Positions 32,916-43,449 of a stretch of 64,000 nucleotides of DNA are shown piece by piece. Source of the stretch: Boesenbergia rotunda (Eukaryota; Streptophyta; Magnoliopsida; Zingiberales; Zingiberaceae); assembly GCA_024364735.1 (NCBI GenBank), contig JAGFNQ010000299.1, forward strand, positions 186,001 to 250,000, read 5' to 3'. Positions within the stretch are counted from its first letter, which is position 1. Every line of letters starts with the position of its first letter. The notes under the pieces are model-generated. The model saw only the letters and a program-made list of their open reading frames with translations. It was not told where the DNA came from and ran no database searches. The translations under genes were made by a program, and so were the position numbers.

Positions 32916-34043
32916 ATGGCGGCTACGACGCAGCAACCGCGCCGTTCGGTAGATTTCGCCGGAGGCAGAAGAAACGTCGCCGCTCCCATTGTCTTCCTTC
33001 TCGTGCTATTGCTACGTTTTGCCCCACTATGCACCGCCCTCGGCGCCCTGCCGCCGCTTTCCCCGGCGGACCAAGCCGTGCCGCACATATCCTCCACGTA
33101 CACTGCGGTCATGATCGCCGTCTCCTCCCTGTTACTCCTATGCATTCTCACCTTCTCCATCCGTCGGTGCATCGACGAGGCGGAGCGCCTCGCCGACGAG
33201 TTGGACGAGGACTCCCTGCCGAGTTGGAGGCCGGCTGGGCTGAGCCCCGAGGTTCTCGCGGCGTTCCCCACGATGACGTACTTGGAGGCGAAAACGTTCG
33301 GGACGGGAGCCGGCGCGCTGGAGTGCGCCGTGTGTCTCAGCGAGTTCGAAGAGGAGGAGATGCTCCGCCTCCTCCCAGGATGCTGCCACGTCTTCCACCC
33401 AGACTGCATCGACGGCTGGCTTGTGGACCACGTCACCTGCCCCATCTGCCGCACTGACCTCGCCGCGGCAACAGCAGAGGAAGCCCTAATCGCAGAGCAT
33501 CCCGATCCGCCTTCCTCCGCCGCCACCTCCGCCGCGGTATCGGCGTTGGAGGATCAGGAGATTTTCGTCGATTCTGGCCCGACACGGGAGGATTCGCCGC
33601 CCGAAGTGCCCGATTTGTCTCGGATCAGGTCCGAGCGAACGGGGGCGCGCAACGAATCGATGCCATTGACGACCCCGTTCCACTCGCTCTCATCGGAAAA
33701 CATATCGGCGCAGTCAGACGCGTTGGAGAGCATCGATCGCTACACGCTGCGGTTGCCGGAGCACGTGCGTCGCCAGATCTTCGCCGCTCGGTCTTTCGGC
33801 CGATCCGTCAGTTGCGCCGTCTTCCAGACCACCGGAGGATCGTCCATGGAGGGTAGTTCTCGGCAGGGAGGCATCCGCCGGTGGATGTGGAGCATGAGGC
33901 ATGGTTGGTCGGAGCAGTGGTCACCTTCCTTCCTGCTGCGCCTGTCGATGGCGTTCTCGCCTTGGAAGACGGGTGACGGCGGAGAATCATCGGGGACGAG
34001 AGGTAGGCGTGGGGAGCGGAGACGTGCAGGTTCGCGGTCGTGA
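32916..34043 (+). CDS. ATL-family RING-H2 E3 ubiquitin ligase, 375 aa
   Basis: This is an intronless gene, as usual for ATLs. The order is: N-terminal hydrophobic segment (NVAAPIVFLLVLLLRFAPLCTALG), a second transmembrane helix (AVMIAVSSLLLLCILTFSI), and the GLD-type motif as GLSPEVLAAFPTMTY. The RING-H2 finger follows, ECAVCLSEFEEEEMLRLL, then CCHVFHPDCIDGWL, then CPIC. All eight zinc ligands (C2-C-H-H-C-C2 pattern) and the Pro/Trp after the His pair are present. The tail has RYTLRLPEHVRRQI, which matches the ATL6/ATL31 subgroup acting in carbon/nitrogen balance and defence. The subgroup call is by this tail only. Enzyme role: transfer of ubiquitin from E2 to substrates at membranes. Confidence 0.93.
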   Translation: MAATTQQPRRSVDFAGGRRNVAAPIVFLLVLLLRFAPLCTALGALPPLSPADQAVPHISSTYTAVMIAVSSLLLLCILTFSIRRCIDEAERLADELDEDSLPSWRPAGLSPEVLAAFPTMTYLEAKTFGTGAGALECAVCLSEFEEEEMLRLLPGCCHVFHPDCIDGWLVDHVTCPICRTDLAAATAEEALIAEHPDPPSSAATSAAVSALEDQEIFVDSGPTREDSPPEVPDLSRIRSERTGARNESMPLTTPFHSLSSENISAQSDALESIDRYTLRLPEHVRRQIFAARSFGRSVSCAVFQTTGGSSMEGSSRQGGIRRWMWSMRHGWSEQWSPSFLLRLSMAFSPWKTGDGGESSGTRGRRGERRRAGSRS

Positions 34044-34608
34044 GAAGCTCCTTCAAATGGCTCGTCGGCGGCTCCGGTGGAGGCATCGCCGCCGCGACGA
34101 CCGCCAAATCGGGATTTCTCCTGGCCTGGTATTAAAATTTCGTTCTCCAGCTCTTCCATCCGTTATATGATGACCTGGAAAATCCACGGCCCAGATCAAG
34201 TATATTTTAGGCTAATATTTGCACCCAATTTAAAGTTAAATATACAAATGAGATATTAGTGGTTTTGTGTTCTCACTGTACAGCTAATTGTTTCTTTTTT
34301 CTCAAAATACGATCATTACAATATTAATTAACTAATTTAAGATAACTAATTCAAATATTTTGGTCCGCTTTACATATCACTAACGTGAGTTGTATGTTTT
34401 CAGAAATTTTAAAACATAAATAATTATATTTTGGCGTGTTTGGTTCAATAAAGATGCTGGACACTAGTTGTTCTTGTCCATTTTAAATATAAAAATTAAA
34501 AGGGCAATTTTCTTTTTTTTACGAATTGTCAAAGGGAGTTCTATTTTTAACTTTATTATCACGCTGCACTCCTTCATTCAGTTATCCTTCTCTTTCTAAT
34601 TTAGAATT
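34044..34608. other. 3' flank of ATL and AT-rich intergenic DNA
   Basis: I see no gene or clear repeat terminus. The 3' UTR of the ATL gene probably ends in the first 200-300 bases. Confidence 0.5.
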
Positions 34609-35659
34609 TTATCCTATCGACTATCGACAAACGGAGAAGGCTCTCGCTCAGAGGGCACAATAAAATAGATGAGTCACAGTGGCGCTTCAGGTCGAACCCA
34701 AGACTAATGGGAAGAAGAAACGGACATGAGGTATAATAGTGAAGTCATGAGAGGGTTGTGTGATGCCCTGAAGCCAATCATCTCTTTTGAAACACTAGGA
34801 GGATCTTATATAGGAGAGGAGGATGACCCCTGTCTTGTCTTGGCTATCTTGTCTCATAAAAGTCAATCTTCTGACAAATAATCTTATGGCAGCTTTACTT
34901 TCTCGAGAGTCTTGCGTGGACGCCAAAAGGTCATTTATCCATCCTTACTGTCATTTCTCTATCAGGTATTAATGTTTGATATCCATGGCAGACCTGATTA
35001 TGACAGAGGTCTCTTTTTCATAATGAGAGGATCTGTGGTATCTTTTTTTATCTGAAGGAGTCTAATCGTAATTAAACGACTCTAATCGGGCAGTAACTCT
35101 GGCCTGTCTTATTATGCAGCTCTGCAAATCTGTCCGGATCTGGCCGATCGACCACAAGGAGTCATCTGGAAGGGCTCAGTCGTTCGACTGTCAACAACTT
35201 TTGGGTGGGCAAGCCGCTTGTTAGTGGGTTCAGCCGCCCCTGGCACCTACCCGTCCGACCGGCCGGCTGGGTATGCCCGACTCGACCGGACAGTCAGTCA
35301 CAGGTTGCGAGTCGCTTCCTAGAGTGGGGCGAGTAATTTCAATGGCAGGATGAACAAATCGTCTGGTCGGGCATGGTCGACCAGGACCGTCCGCCCGAAG
35401 CACAAATACATGCTTGATACCCCTATTTTAAGGGAGTTCTAGGTGTGTGTTTTCCCATCCACCCGGCTGAATACTTCCGATCGGATATTGCCGACTGGGC
35501 TCATCCGGCCGGCTACCGCCGACCGGATTATATCCCTGTAGCTCCGAGTGCACTCATCTGACTAGGTCAACATCTTGTGCGCTCGAACGTCTCTACCCGA
35601 TCGGGCCACCTACCCGGCCGGACTCCCTATCCAGTGGGATTACATACCTGACCAGATCA
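34609..35659 (-). repeat. 3' LTR of a second, decayed Tat gypsy element (minus strand)
   Basis: The upper end is defined by the same PPT context (GGGAGGCTTG then TGATCTGG on the minus strand) as in the Tat element at 22072-22095. On the minus strand it has TATATAAG near 34811-34818. The lower end is approximate: GTTTGTCGATAGTCGATAGG near 34612-34632 corresponds to the GCTTGTCGACAGGATCA end of the young element. The inner element continues to the right. Confidence 0.7.
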
Positions 35660-36064
35660 CAAGCCTCCCCTTAAGTCTAGTCGAAGGATGCGATGAGTCC
35701 GACTGACTAGGCTATCTGCTCGGTCAGACCTCCTTGTAGTTATCTATTCCTGTGCCCGTTATGGCTCCCGAATCATGGTCATTATGGGCCGAATCCATCC
35801 GTCATATCACAATTTAACGTCCTCGCCACGCGTCCCGCCCCGACTGGATCTTCCTGACAACGAGGCGTCACCTGTCAGGGGCTCGTGCGGCGCCATGGTG
35901 GAGTTCTCGAAGCATCAGTAAGGGCGGGAAACCGACGGTCGGGATCTTCTCCCGCCTTTTCACCCCGCGCATTCGACGACCCTCCTGAGTTTTACCACAG
36001 TATAAATAGGCGCCTCCTCGCAGCCCTTACCATCTTTAGTTGCGTTTGCTTTCTTCGTTTTTCC
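35660..36064 (-). other. PPT and 5' flank of the antisense ORF in the second Tat element
   Basis: The PPT lies at 35661-35676 (minus strand). Toward the right, on the plus strand, a TATA box (GTATAAATAGG) at 36000-36010 fits the promoter of the plus-strand (element-antisense) ORF. Confidence 0.6.
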
Positions 36065-36649
36065 CAAGGTTCTGAAAATCGGACCGGACATCGAACCAGT
36101 TGGGGGAAGGGTTCAGAGGTTTAGAGGTTCAACCGGTTTAATTAGGAGTCCAATCGGAATATAACCGATATATAATAAAATATATATATTTATATAAATA
36201 TATGAAACTAACAACTTACCTAACTATTTTCTTCAAGATTGGATCAACTAAGTCGAGCATGTGATATGTTTTTATCAACAACTCAACACAGTATTCTAGA
36301 AAAAATAGTTAGTTTCAAAGAAAATTTCAAGTTTAAAGTTATTGGATTCGAGCAAATAACTCGTTGGGGACTCTGAGTGAAAGCAAACTAGGTTTTCGAT
36401 ATTTTATTTTTCAGTAAAAAAAATAAAACTGCAAAAGGGGAAAAAATCAAAAAATGAAAAATAAAATAAACCAAACCAGTTTGGCCAGTTTTTCCGGTTT
36501 GCCCGGTTCACCGGTTTTCGACTGGTTCAGAACGGTTCTTACCCGGTTCTTGAGTAGCCGATTTTCAGAATCAACTCGGATCGGAAATATAGCTGGTTCC
36601 CGGTTCAATCGGTCCGACCGGTCGGTTCGGTCTGGTTTTCAGAACACTG
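36065..36649. mobile_element. hAT-type MITE with perfect 8-bp TSD (GTTTTTCC)
   Basis: The terminal repeats are CAAGGTTCTGAAAATCGGAC and, at the other end, GTCTGGTTTTCAGAACACTG. They are flanked by GTTTTTCC at 36057-36064 and 36650-36657. The length is 585 bp. Both subterminal regions are full of CCGGTTCGAACC-like words and the core is AT-rich. It sits in the 5' leader of the second antisense ORF. No transposase is present. Confidence 0.88.
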
Positions 36650-37430
36650 GTTTTTCCTCTCCGATTTCATCCCTCCGACCACCGTGAATTCCGGCTCTTA
36701 GTTGTCTCTGGCGAGCTTCTACCACCTGCGTTTCTTCCTTTCCTGCTACCCAACCCCTTGGTACTTCTTTCCCTTGCCTAACGTTTTATAATTATAGTTT
36801 CTGATCCCAACCCAATGGCCGAGTCAACCTCCTCGGTCGGCTTATGGTACACCACCACTATCTCGACCCTGACCCGCGACCATCTGGAAACCCTCCGGTC
36901 GGACTACCAGATCCCGGCCGACCACCGCTTGGCCCTTCCTAGTCGCCGCGACCGACCGCACCTACCTCCTCTAGGGTATTTTGCTATCTTTATAGACCAT
37001 TTATTGGCCGGGCTGAGATTCCCTCTTCACCCTTTCATAAAAGAAATCTGTAGATATTTTCAAATACCACTCTCCCAACTGGCCTCGAACTCCGTTCGGA
37101 TCCTCTGCGGTACTATAGTTATCTTCTCCATATACCGCATTCCTCTAGACCCTCGGATCTTCCACTTTTTCTACTACCCCAAGAAGCAAGAGTCGGGCAA
37201 CTTTTTCTTTCAGACCCGAGCCAAATAAGCTTTTTTGGATAAGGTCCCCTCTTCAACTAAGGGATGGAAGACCCATTTCTTTTTTGTGAATACTACTCCC
37301 GCCCCGAACTGGCTTACCGAATGGGTAAAAGACCTACCCCCTCAGCCACCTATGCCCAAGAATTATCGCTCGGACTCGGCATTTCAACTGGCTTACCCCA
37401 AGGATCGGGGGGCTTCGCGTCTATGCCGGC

Positions 37431-38757
37431 TATTGGTGCAATCTTTGTTAGGCAATTAGGGTTGACCTAGTTTGACTAGGCTCGGGTGAGCTTATTTCTG
37501 GTAAGCTTAAGGTTGGATGTTTTGATGTTTGATAATGATGTTTGAATATCGTATGATGTCAAGTGGGTCAAGGTTGACTGGAGACTTGACTGAAAAGACC
37601 TAGTGGGACTAGGTGAAGTTCAGGTGGATCGGGGAGATCGCACGCTGGCATGAGAAAAGACCTAGTGGGACTAGGTGAAGTCCAGATGGATCGGGGAGAT
37701 TGCACGCTGACAAGGTGGAAGTCTACCGAGAGACTAGACCTAACTCGAGGGTTAGGCAAATCTAGTTGGGAATCAGGTAAAGTCCTAGCTGGGAGCTAGG
37801 CATGAAAAATCCAGGTTGGTCAAAAGGGGTTGACCGGACACTTGGTAGGGAAATCCTAACAGGTTACGGTTGACCAAGGTTAGGTAAGGGAACCCTAGAC
37901 TTGTGCACACAAGTTTAGGGATGGACTAAATCGATTGGGTAATCGATTAGGGTGTGGTTTCTCGCGAATAGAAGTCTTCTTGATCGATTGGGTGATCGAT
38001 TAAGGAAGATGGGAATCGATAGGGTAATCGATTGGGAGAAATGAGTTGCGAGAACAGAAGGTGGCTGAATCGATTGGGCAATTGATTCAGCCTTCCCTTA
38101 ATCGATTGGTCAATCGATTAAGGGGTCCGATAATCGATCGGGTGATCGATTACTGCAGTTTTACGCGAGAGCACAGAAAGATGCTGAATCGATTCGGCAA
38201 TCGATTAAGGTTGTTCTTAATCGATTGGCTAATCGATTATGCTTCAAAAACTAGTCGTTGAATGACTAAGTCTGACGTGGTAATCGATTGGGTAATCGAT
38301 TAGGAAACTCTAGGCGTTGGGTATATAGGGTTTTCATGCAGGTTTGAAGCAGGCGCTTGGGTAGCTCTTTGGCACTTCTCCTCCTCCTTCCACGCCATTT
38401 CAAGAGAAGCTTTAGGGCATAGTGTTGTTGTACTTCCAAAGTTCTAGACACGATCTTAAGCTTGAAGAAAGCAAGAAAAGTAAAGAGAGCACATTATTGT
38501 AAATCTTGTAAGATTTTTCATTGTATTTTGCTTCCTCTTGTAGTTTCTTCTTGTAAACATGTAAGAGGTTTCTCCACCTCAAGAAGGAGATCTTTCATAG
38601 TGTATGAGAGAGTGGATCCGTGGATTAGTCACCTCAAGGAGGTGGATACCAAGTAAATCCTTAGTGTTAGCATTGCTTGAAGTCTTCCGCGGCAACAAAT
38701 CATCTACAAGAAAATTGGAGCTAATCACCCCCTCTAGCTCTCCTACCGGTCCTAACA
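37431..38757 (+). mobile_element. Solo LTR, SIRE-like family with AATCGATT palindromes
   Basis: It starts TATTGGTGCAATC (ancestral TG mutated to TA) and ends GGTCCTAACA, flanked by a perfect 5-bp TSD CCGGC (37426-37430, 38758-38762). The length is 1327 bp. Between 37929 and 38305 it holds about nine pairs of ATCGAT-cored palindromes, followed by a TATA box (GGTATATAGGG) near 38318. A copy of the same family in reverse orientation lies at 47122-48408. Confidence 0.9.
37929..38305. promoter_or_regulatory. Array of about nine paired AATCGATT palindromes upstream of the LTR TATA box
   Basis: A typical unit is TTAATCGATT-GGTC-AATCGATTAA, a near-perfect 24-bp dyad with an asymmetric centre of four bases. 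The units are separated by 25-45 bp of unrelated sequence. Confidence 0.8.
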
Positions 38758-39089
38758 CCGGCCACTTGCAGAGCGAGGCGGTGTTGTACATTTTCCGGCT
38801 GAGCCATATCACCACCACTCTGTCTGGCTTGTTCGGTAAGCTCTTGCTTTTCCCTCGAAATTTTTAGCTCTAACTAAGGCTTTTTCTGTGTTACAGCTCA
38901 AACCATGTGGAGTGCAGTGCAGTGCTTGCTGAAGAGCTCGGTCTTGATGAAGCAGAGCTAAACGCCCGAGCTGCGGAGGAACTGGCACAGCGGGTTGTGC
39001 CACCAGTGCATAGCAATGAGGCCCCGGAGCAATCGGAGAATGTTGGGGGGCGACTCGGGAGTGGAGCCACTGGTGGGGGATTCCGAGAC

Positions 39090-40312
39090 CAGGGCCGGCT
39101 CAAGCCTATTTTAGGCCCTAGGCAAAAAAAATAGGTCATTAACATTGTTTAAAAAAATTTTACTCGTCCTTTTTCATTTGGACTTGTAACTGTCAACCGA
39201 TTTGGACGAAAACAAATATATTCAGAATTGTTTAAAAAATAAGAAAGATAAAAAAAGTGTCTAATTATTTAAATGAAAGACGAAAATAATAACTCTTACA
39301 AAAAGAAATAAATGAAATTGGACAATATATAATAGAAAAAATCATGTTTTTATCCTCAACTCATCATCACCGCAAACCAAAATAAATAAATAAATAATAT
39401 ATTCACAAAATGACACAACTCAATATAATCCTTAGAAAATAAAAATCATAACGAGATCAAATCGATCATTATCATTTATTAAGAATTAAATAAGTCATTT
39501 TAGGCACAGAACAAAAGAAAAAAATAAATCATATTTTTCATTACCTAAACCAAAATAGTTGTAAATGATAGAATAAAAATAAAAGAGAAATCAAAAAATT
39601 TATTTTTGTAAATACATATAAATAAAAGCTAAACTTAGTGTCTATAAGGAAGCGAAATGATAAAGATATCTAACTCACTATTGCTCAAAAATAATAAAAT
39701 CCTCTATTTCGATCGAACACAATATGGATGAATTCCTTAACATTTGAACTTAATCAAGCAAGGAGCATAGTAGAATCAACCGGATCAACGTGACAGCGTT
39801 AGGTATAATTTCTCTTTCTCAATATCAACGAGCGAGAAAAGTACAAAGAAGGAGAGCTAGTCAAGGGAAGAGGGGGAATTTGAAAAAAGACTAATATTTT
39901 TATTTTACATTGCATGGATGAAAAAAAAATTTAATTCATGTTCTTACCAACCAGAAGAGAAAACGTTACTAACAAAAAAAATAAATGTAACAAGAGAAGG
40001 CTAGGGTTGAAAGATATTGAAGATAAATACATTAGATCTTATAAAATAATATACATAATAAAAATTAAATTAAAATATTAAAAAGAGAGTCTCCTATGAC
40101 TCTATCCATTGGAACAATAATAAGAATTTTATAAAATCTATAGTTTTGACTAAAAAATGAGATACGTAAATTTTTTATCAAGATCCTATTCTTTTTCCAT
40201 TCTCTTAAAATATATTATAAATATATATTTAATATATCAAAAATAATGGGCCCCAATAAAAATTGAGGCCCTAGGCATAGGCCTTAATGGCCTATGCCTA
40301 AAGACGACCCTG
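39090..40312. mobile_element. Non-autonomous hAT element, 1.2 kb
   Basis: The left end CAGGGCCGGCTCAAGCC and the right end GACGACCCTG form short TIRs. Both ends also carry GGCCCTAGGC. The TSD is 8 bp with one mismatch (TCCGAGAC at 39082-39089, TCCAAGAC at 40313-40320). The interior is very AT-rich without a recognisable transposase. Confidence 0.83.
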
Positions 40313-41735
40313 TCCAAGACAAAGCCAATAATGGTGGACTCAGAGACGGAGGCACCCGTGGTGGAGGCAGAGGCGGAGCAGCCAGCCTCAGAGAGATTGA
40401 CGAGAAAGCGTTGTCGAGCGACTGTTTCGCCGAGCGCGTCTCTGACTCGGGAATTGATTGAGGAAGCTCATGACCTGACGACTCCCCCGCTCAGCCACAC
40501 TCCCTCTGACATGAGGGCCCTGGCTTCCAGCTCGGCGCCACCTCGCTCGGGTGCCCTGACCGACCTTTCGAGGCCAGATATCTCGGCTCCTTCCACCTCA
40601 GCGCCTCGGTCTCCTCCTCGGCTACCAATCGACATTCAGCTCCAATCGGCAGTCAGTCTGACTCAGGTCATCCAACCCTAGCCGATCAATCTGCACGGTC
40701 GGCTGGTCGGGTGTTGGGATCAGGGGGTGTTAACCACCCAGGAACAGAGCCCGCTGAACTTAGCCGACAACTTCTTCATGGACGTAACTCAGGTTAGATC
40801 CTTTTCTTTTGGCTTATTCCATGCCCTGCTCCTAACACTTACACTTGTGCAGTTTTGGGTGGCATGTTGGGCAGTTACCCAGTCCCTGGTTCGCAACACC
40901 AGGGAGCGTCGGGCGGCGGAGCAAAAGAACATCAAAAAGATTGCTTCAAGCAATATTACCCTTGGTATCAATTTGGGACAAGTTCTAGTTTCTGAAAATG
41001 TCCAGAAATCAAAAACTATAAGTGTCGGTCGACTGAGTCAGTTACCAGTTGATCGACAACTTCGAATTGCCAACTTACAGAATGTTCAGTCGACTACTCC
41101 CAGGGCCAATCGACTGATATATATCAGACTGAAAATTTCAGCCTTTAAGCTGAAATTCGGAAATGCATAAAAAATTTCATAAAATTCGAAAAATTATGAA
41201 ATTTTGCAAACATATTTCTTATGATGTTTTCTAACAGTGAAAAATACATTTCCATGAAAAATCCAAATATGTTTGACTTTTTGACCAAAACTCAATTTCT
41301 TTGAAAACACTCAATTTTGTATCAAATCAAGTCATAGTTTTGAAACTATGTGTTTTGCAAACCTATGTCATAGCAAATAAAACACAGAAATATTTTCAAA
41401 TCATTTGAGATGTGAAACTATGATTTATGGGCAAGATGTCCATTAATTAAACATTTATTTTCCCCATAGTTGTTCTATTATCACTAATGTGATATATCCA
41501 ATAACTCATCAAAATGTCACAAGCATAAGTGAGTTATTTGTATCATCCTAATATCTCATGTGCATAAATACAATCATAAATCAAGGCAATATGAGATGTA
41601 TTAAAGGTACATCTTATTTAGCCCACTTTATCAAGAATTTCTAATTGGGCTAAAATGCTCCCCCTTAATGTCTCAAGTCAACTAAATTTCGAAAATTTGA
41701 AATTTTAACAACATGGTTGACTCAACCCAAATCCT

Positions 41736-43392
41736 CTAACCCTTGAGAATTGACTTTGGCACCCAATAGAAGTGTTTCCTAATTGGGTTGACCAAGTACT
41801 CCTTAGGAATCCATTTCTTACTTAGGGTCTTGGTTTTTGCTTGTCCTCTAGCAAGTAAACAATGATAGGTTTTTCCATTGCAAAATTTTCCAAACTCTAA
41901 CCCCTCTTTTTTGAAACTTGCCCTTTGACTCTCAATGATCATATCTAGGTTTTTTAAGCTAATTTTAATTTTTCTAAGGGCTTTGGTAAGACTATCTACC
42001 TTTTCCCTTAATTCTTTATTTTCATCTTCTAAAGATGAATCATTTGAACTAAAAGAAGAACCATGTATATTGTCCTTAATTGTCATAGATTCTAATTGTT
42101 TCCTTTAACACACAAATTTCATTTTTTAAGCACTTAATTTTCTTTCTAGCATTAAACAAATCATCATTAGTGCTAGAAATAATTTTTACAAGAGTAGTAG
42201 TTGGCAGTTTGTATACCTCACTTATCGAGACGTCCGAATTCGAAGATTGACCTCCCCCTTCACTTGAGCTCCCTTCTTCATCTTCACTTGAGCTCTTCTC
42301 ATCTTCGGATGATGTGGATGCTATGTCTTCAATTCCCATTAGAGCAAAATGAGATACGTGGTGTTCTTCTTCTTCCGATGATGAAGAATCATCCCATGTC
42401 GCCTATAAGATTTTAACCTTCTTGCCTTTTTCTTTTGTTTTATTCTTTTCTTCCTTCTTCTTTTCTTCCTTCTTCTTCAAGAGTGGACAATCATCCCTTA
42501 TGTGTCTTTCTTCATGGCAATTGTAGCAGATGACCTTTCTTGTCTTACTTTTACTTCTTGAATTTTTCCTACCATGAGCTTTGTTAGAAGAAAAACTTTT
42601 AAATGCTTTCCTCATCTTTCTTATCATATACGCCTCTTGATCACTATCCATTGAGGCGTTTGATTCTTCTGAATCGGATGATGAGTATGAGATCTTCTTC
42701 TTGTCCTTCTTCTTCTTCCTCTCTTTTTCTACAATAAGAGCTATACTCTTCTCTTTGGTAGATATATTAGCTTATTCATGAAGTTCAAATTCACAAAATA
42801 AATCATCAAGTTTTACTAAAGAAAAATTCATAGAGACTTTATAAACATCAACTATTGAGGCCCATAGAGTGGTTCTAGGGAAAGATTGAAGCACATACCT
42901 TACAAGATCCCTATTCTCAATTTTCTCACCTATCACATGAAGCTCATTGACAATTTCTTTAAATCTACCGTGCAATTGACTCATGGTTTCATTTGTCTTC
43001 ATGGTGAGGGATTGAAGTTGAGTCACTAAGAGGTCCTTCTTGGCTCTTCTTGATTCATTTGATCCCTCATTTAACTCAATGAGCTTTTCCCAAAGCTCTT
43101 TGGCGGACTTGAATGGTCCGGCTTTATTCAATTGCTCCTTTGAAAGACCACATTGTAGAGTTGTTGTGGCCTTTGCATTTACTTGAGCTTTCTTCATAAT
43201 CTCTTTTGTCTAATTCTTGGTAGGGAAAGGTTCTCCCCTCTCATCCTTTGGCATCTCAAAGCCATCTACAACATTAAATCAATTTTCAATATCATTCATT
43301 AAATAGTATTCTATTCTACCTTTCCAATACGCAAAGTCGTTGCCATCGAAGAATGGTGGCCATGCGGTGCTATATCCCTCTTGAAACGCCAT
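41736..43392 (-). pseudogene. SIRE-like gag, interrupted by stops
   Basis: ATG at 43390-43392 opens WPPFFDGNDFAYWKGRIEYY. The UBN2 core follows (AKELWEKLIELNEGS, TNETMSQLHGRFKEIVNEL), then a Lys/Glu-rich hinge and one zinc knuckle, CYNCHEERHIRDDC, near 42480-42525. A Ser/Glu-rich segment and a coiled coil come next, ending VPKSILKG. Stops at 43279-43281 and several later positions break it. It encodes no enzymatic domain. Confidence 0.85.
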
Positions 43393-43433
43393 CTTGATGT
43401 TCCGGTTGATGGTGAGTTCTCCCAAAACGAACC

Positions 43434-43447
43434 GAGCTCTGATACCA
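43434..43447 (-). promoter_or_regulatory. tRNA-Met primer binding site
   Basis: The minus strand reads TGGTATCAGAGCTC two bases inside the LTR end. The first 12 bases equal the canonical plant initiator tRNA-Met PBS. Confidence 0.9.
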
Positions 43448-43449
43448 CT

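Larger units (their letters stand above)
36815..40930 (+). pseudogene. Second copy of the Tat antisense ORF, broken by stops and two insertions
   Basis: It is homologous to the antisense ORF at 19169-21568 (shared LHPFIKEICRYFQI, ILCGTIVIFSIYRIPLDPR). Exon 1 is 36815-37430 plus 38763-38835, split by a solo LTR. Exon 2 is 38897-39089 plus 40321-40792, split by a hAT element. Exon 3 is 40853 to about 40930, cut by another element. Both introns keep GT/AG ends at homologous positions. In-frame stops occur at 37227-37229 and around 40679. Because the element lies on the minus strand, this ORF is again antisense to it. Confidence 0.82.

Noticed and set aside
33029..33526. Alternate-frame and antisense frames inside the ATL gene
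   Set aside because: They are shadows of a GC-rich coding sequence; only the RING-H2 frame has a recognisable product.
36815..37228. Stand-alone host gene of 137 aa
   Set aside because: It is homologous to exon 1 of the antisense ORF of the Tat element and followed by its remaining exons.
37929..38305. CRISPR-like array of short repeats with spacers
   Set aside because: The repeats are palindromic pairs inside a plant LTR, with variable spacing and no cas genes; this is eukaryotic nuclear DNA.
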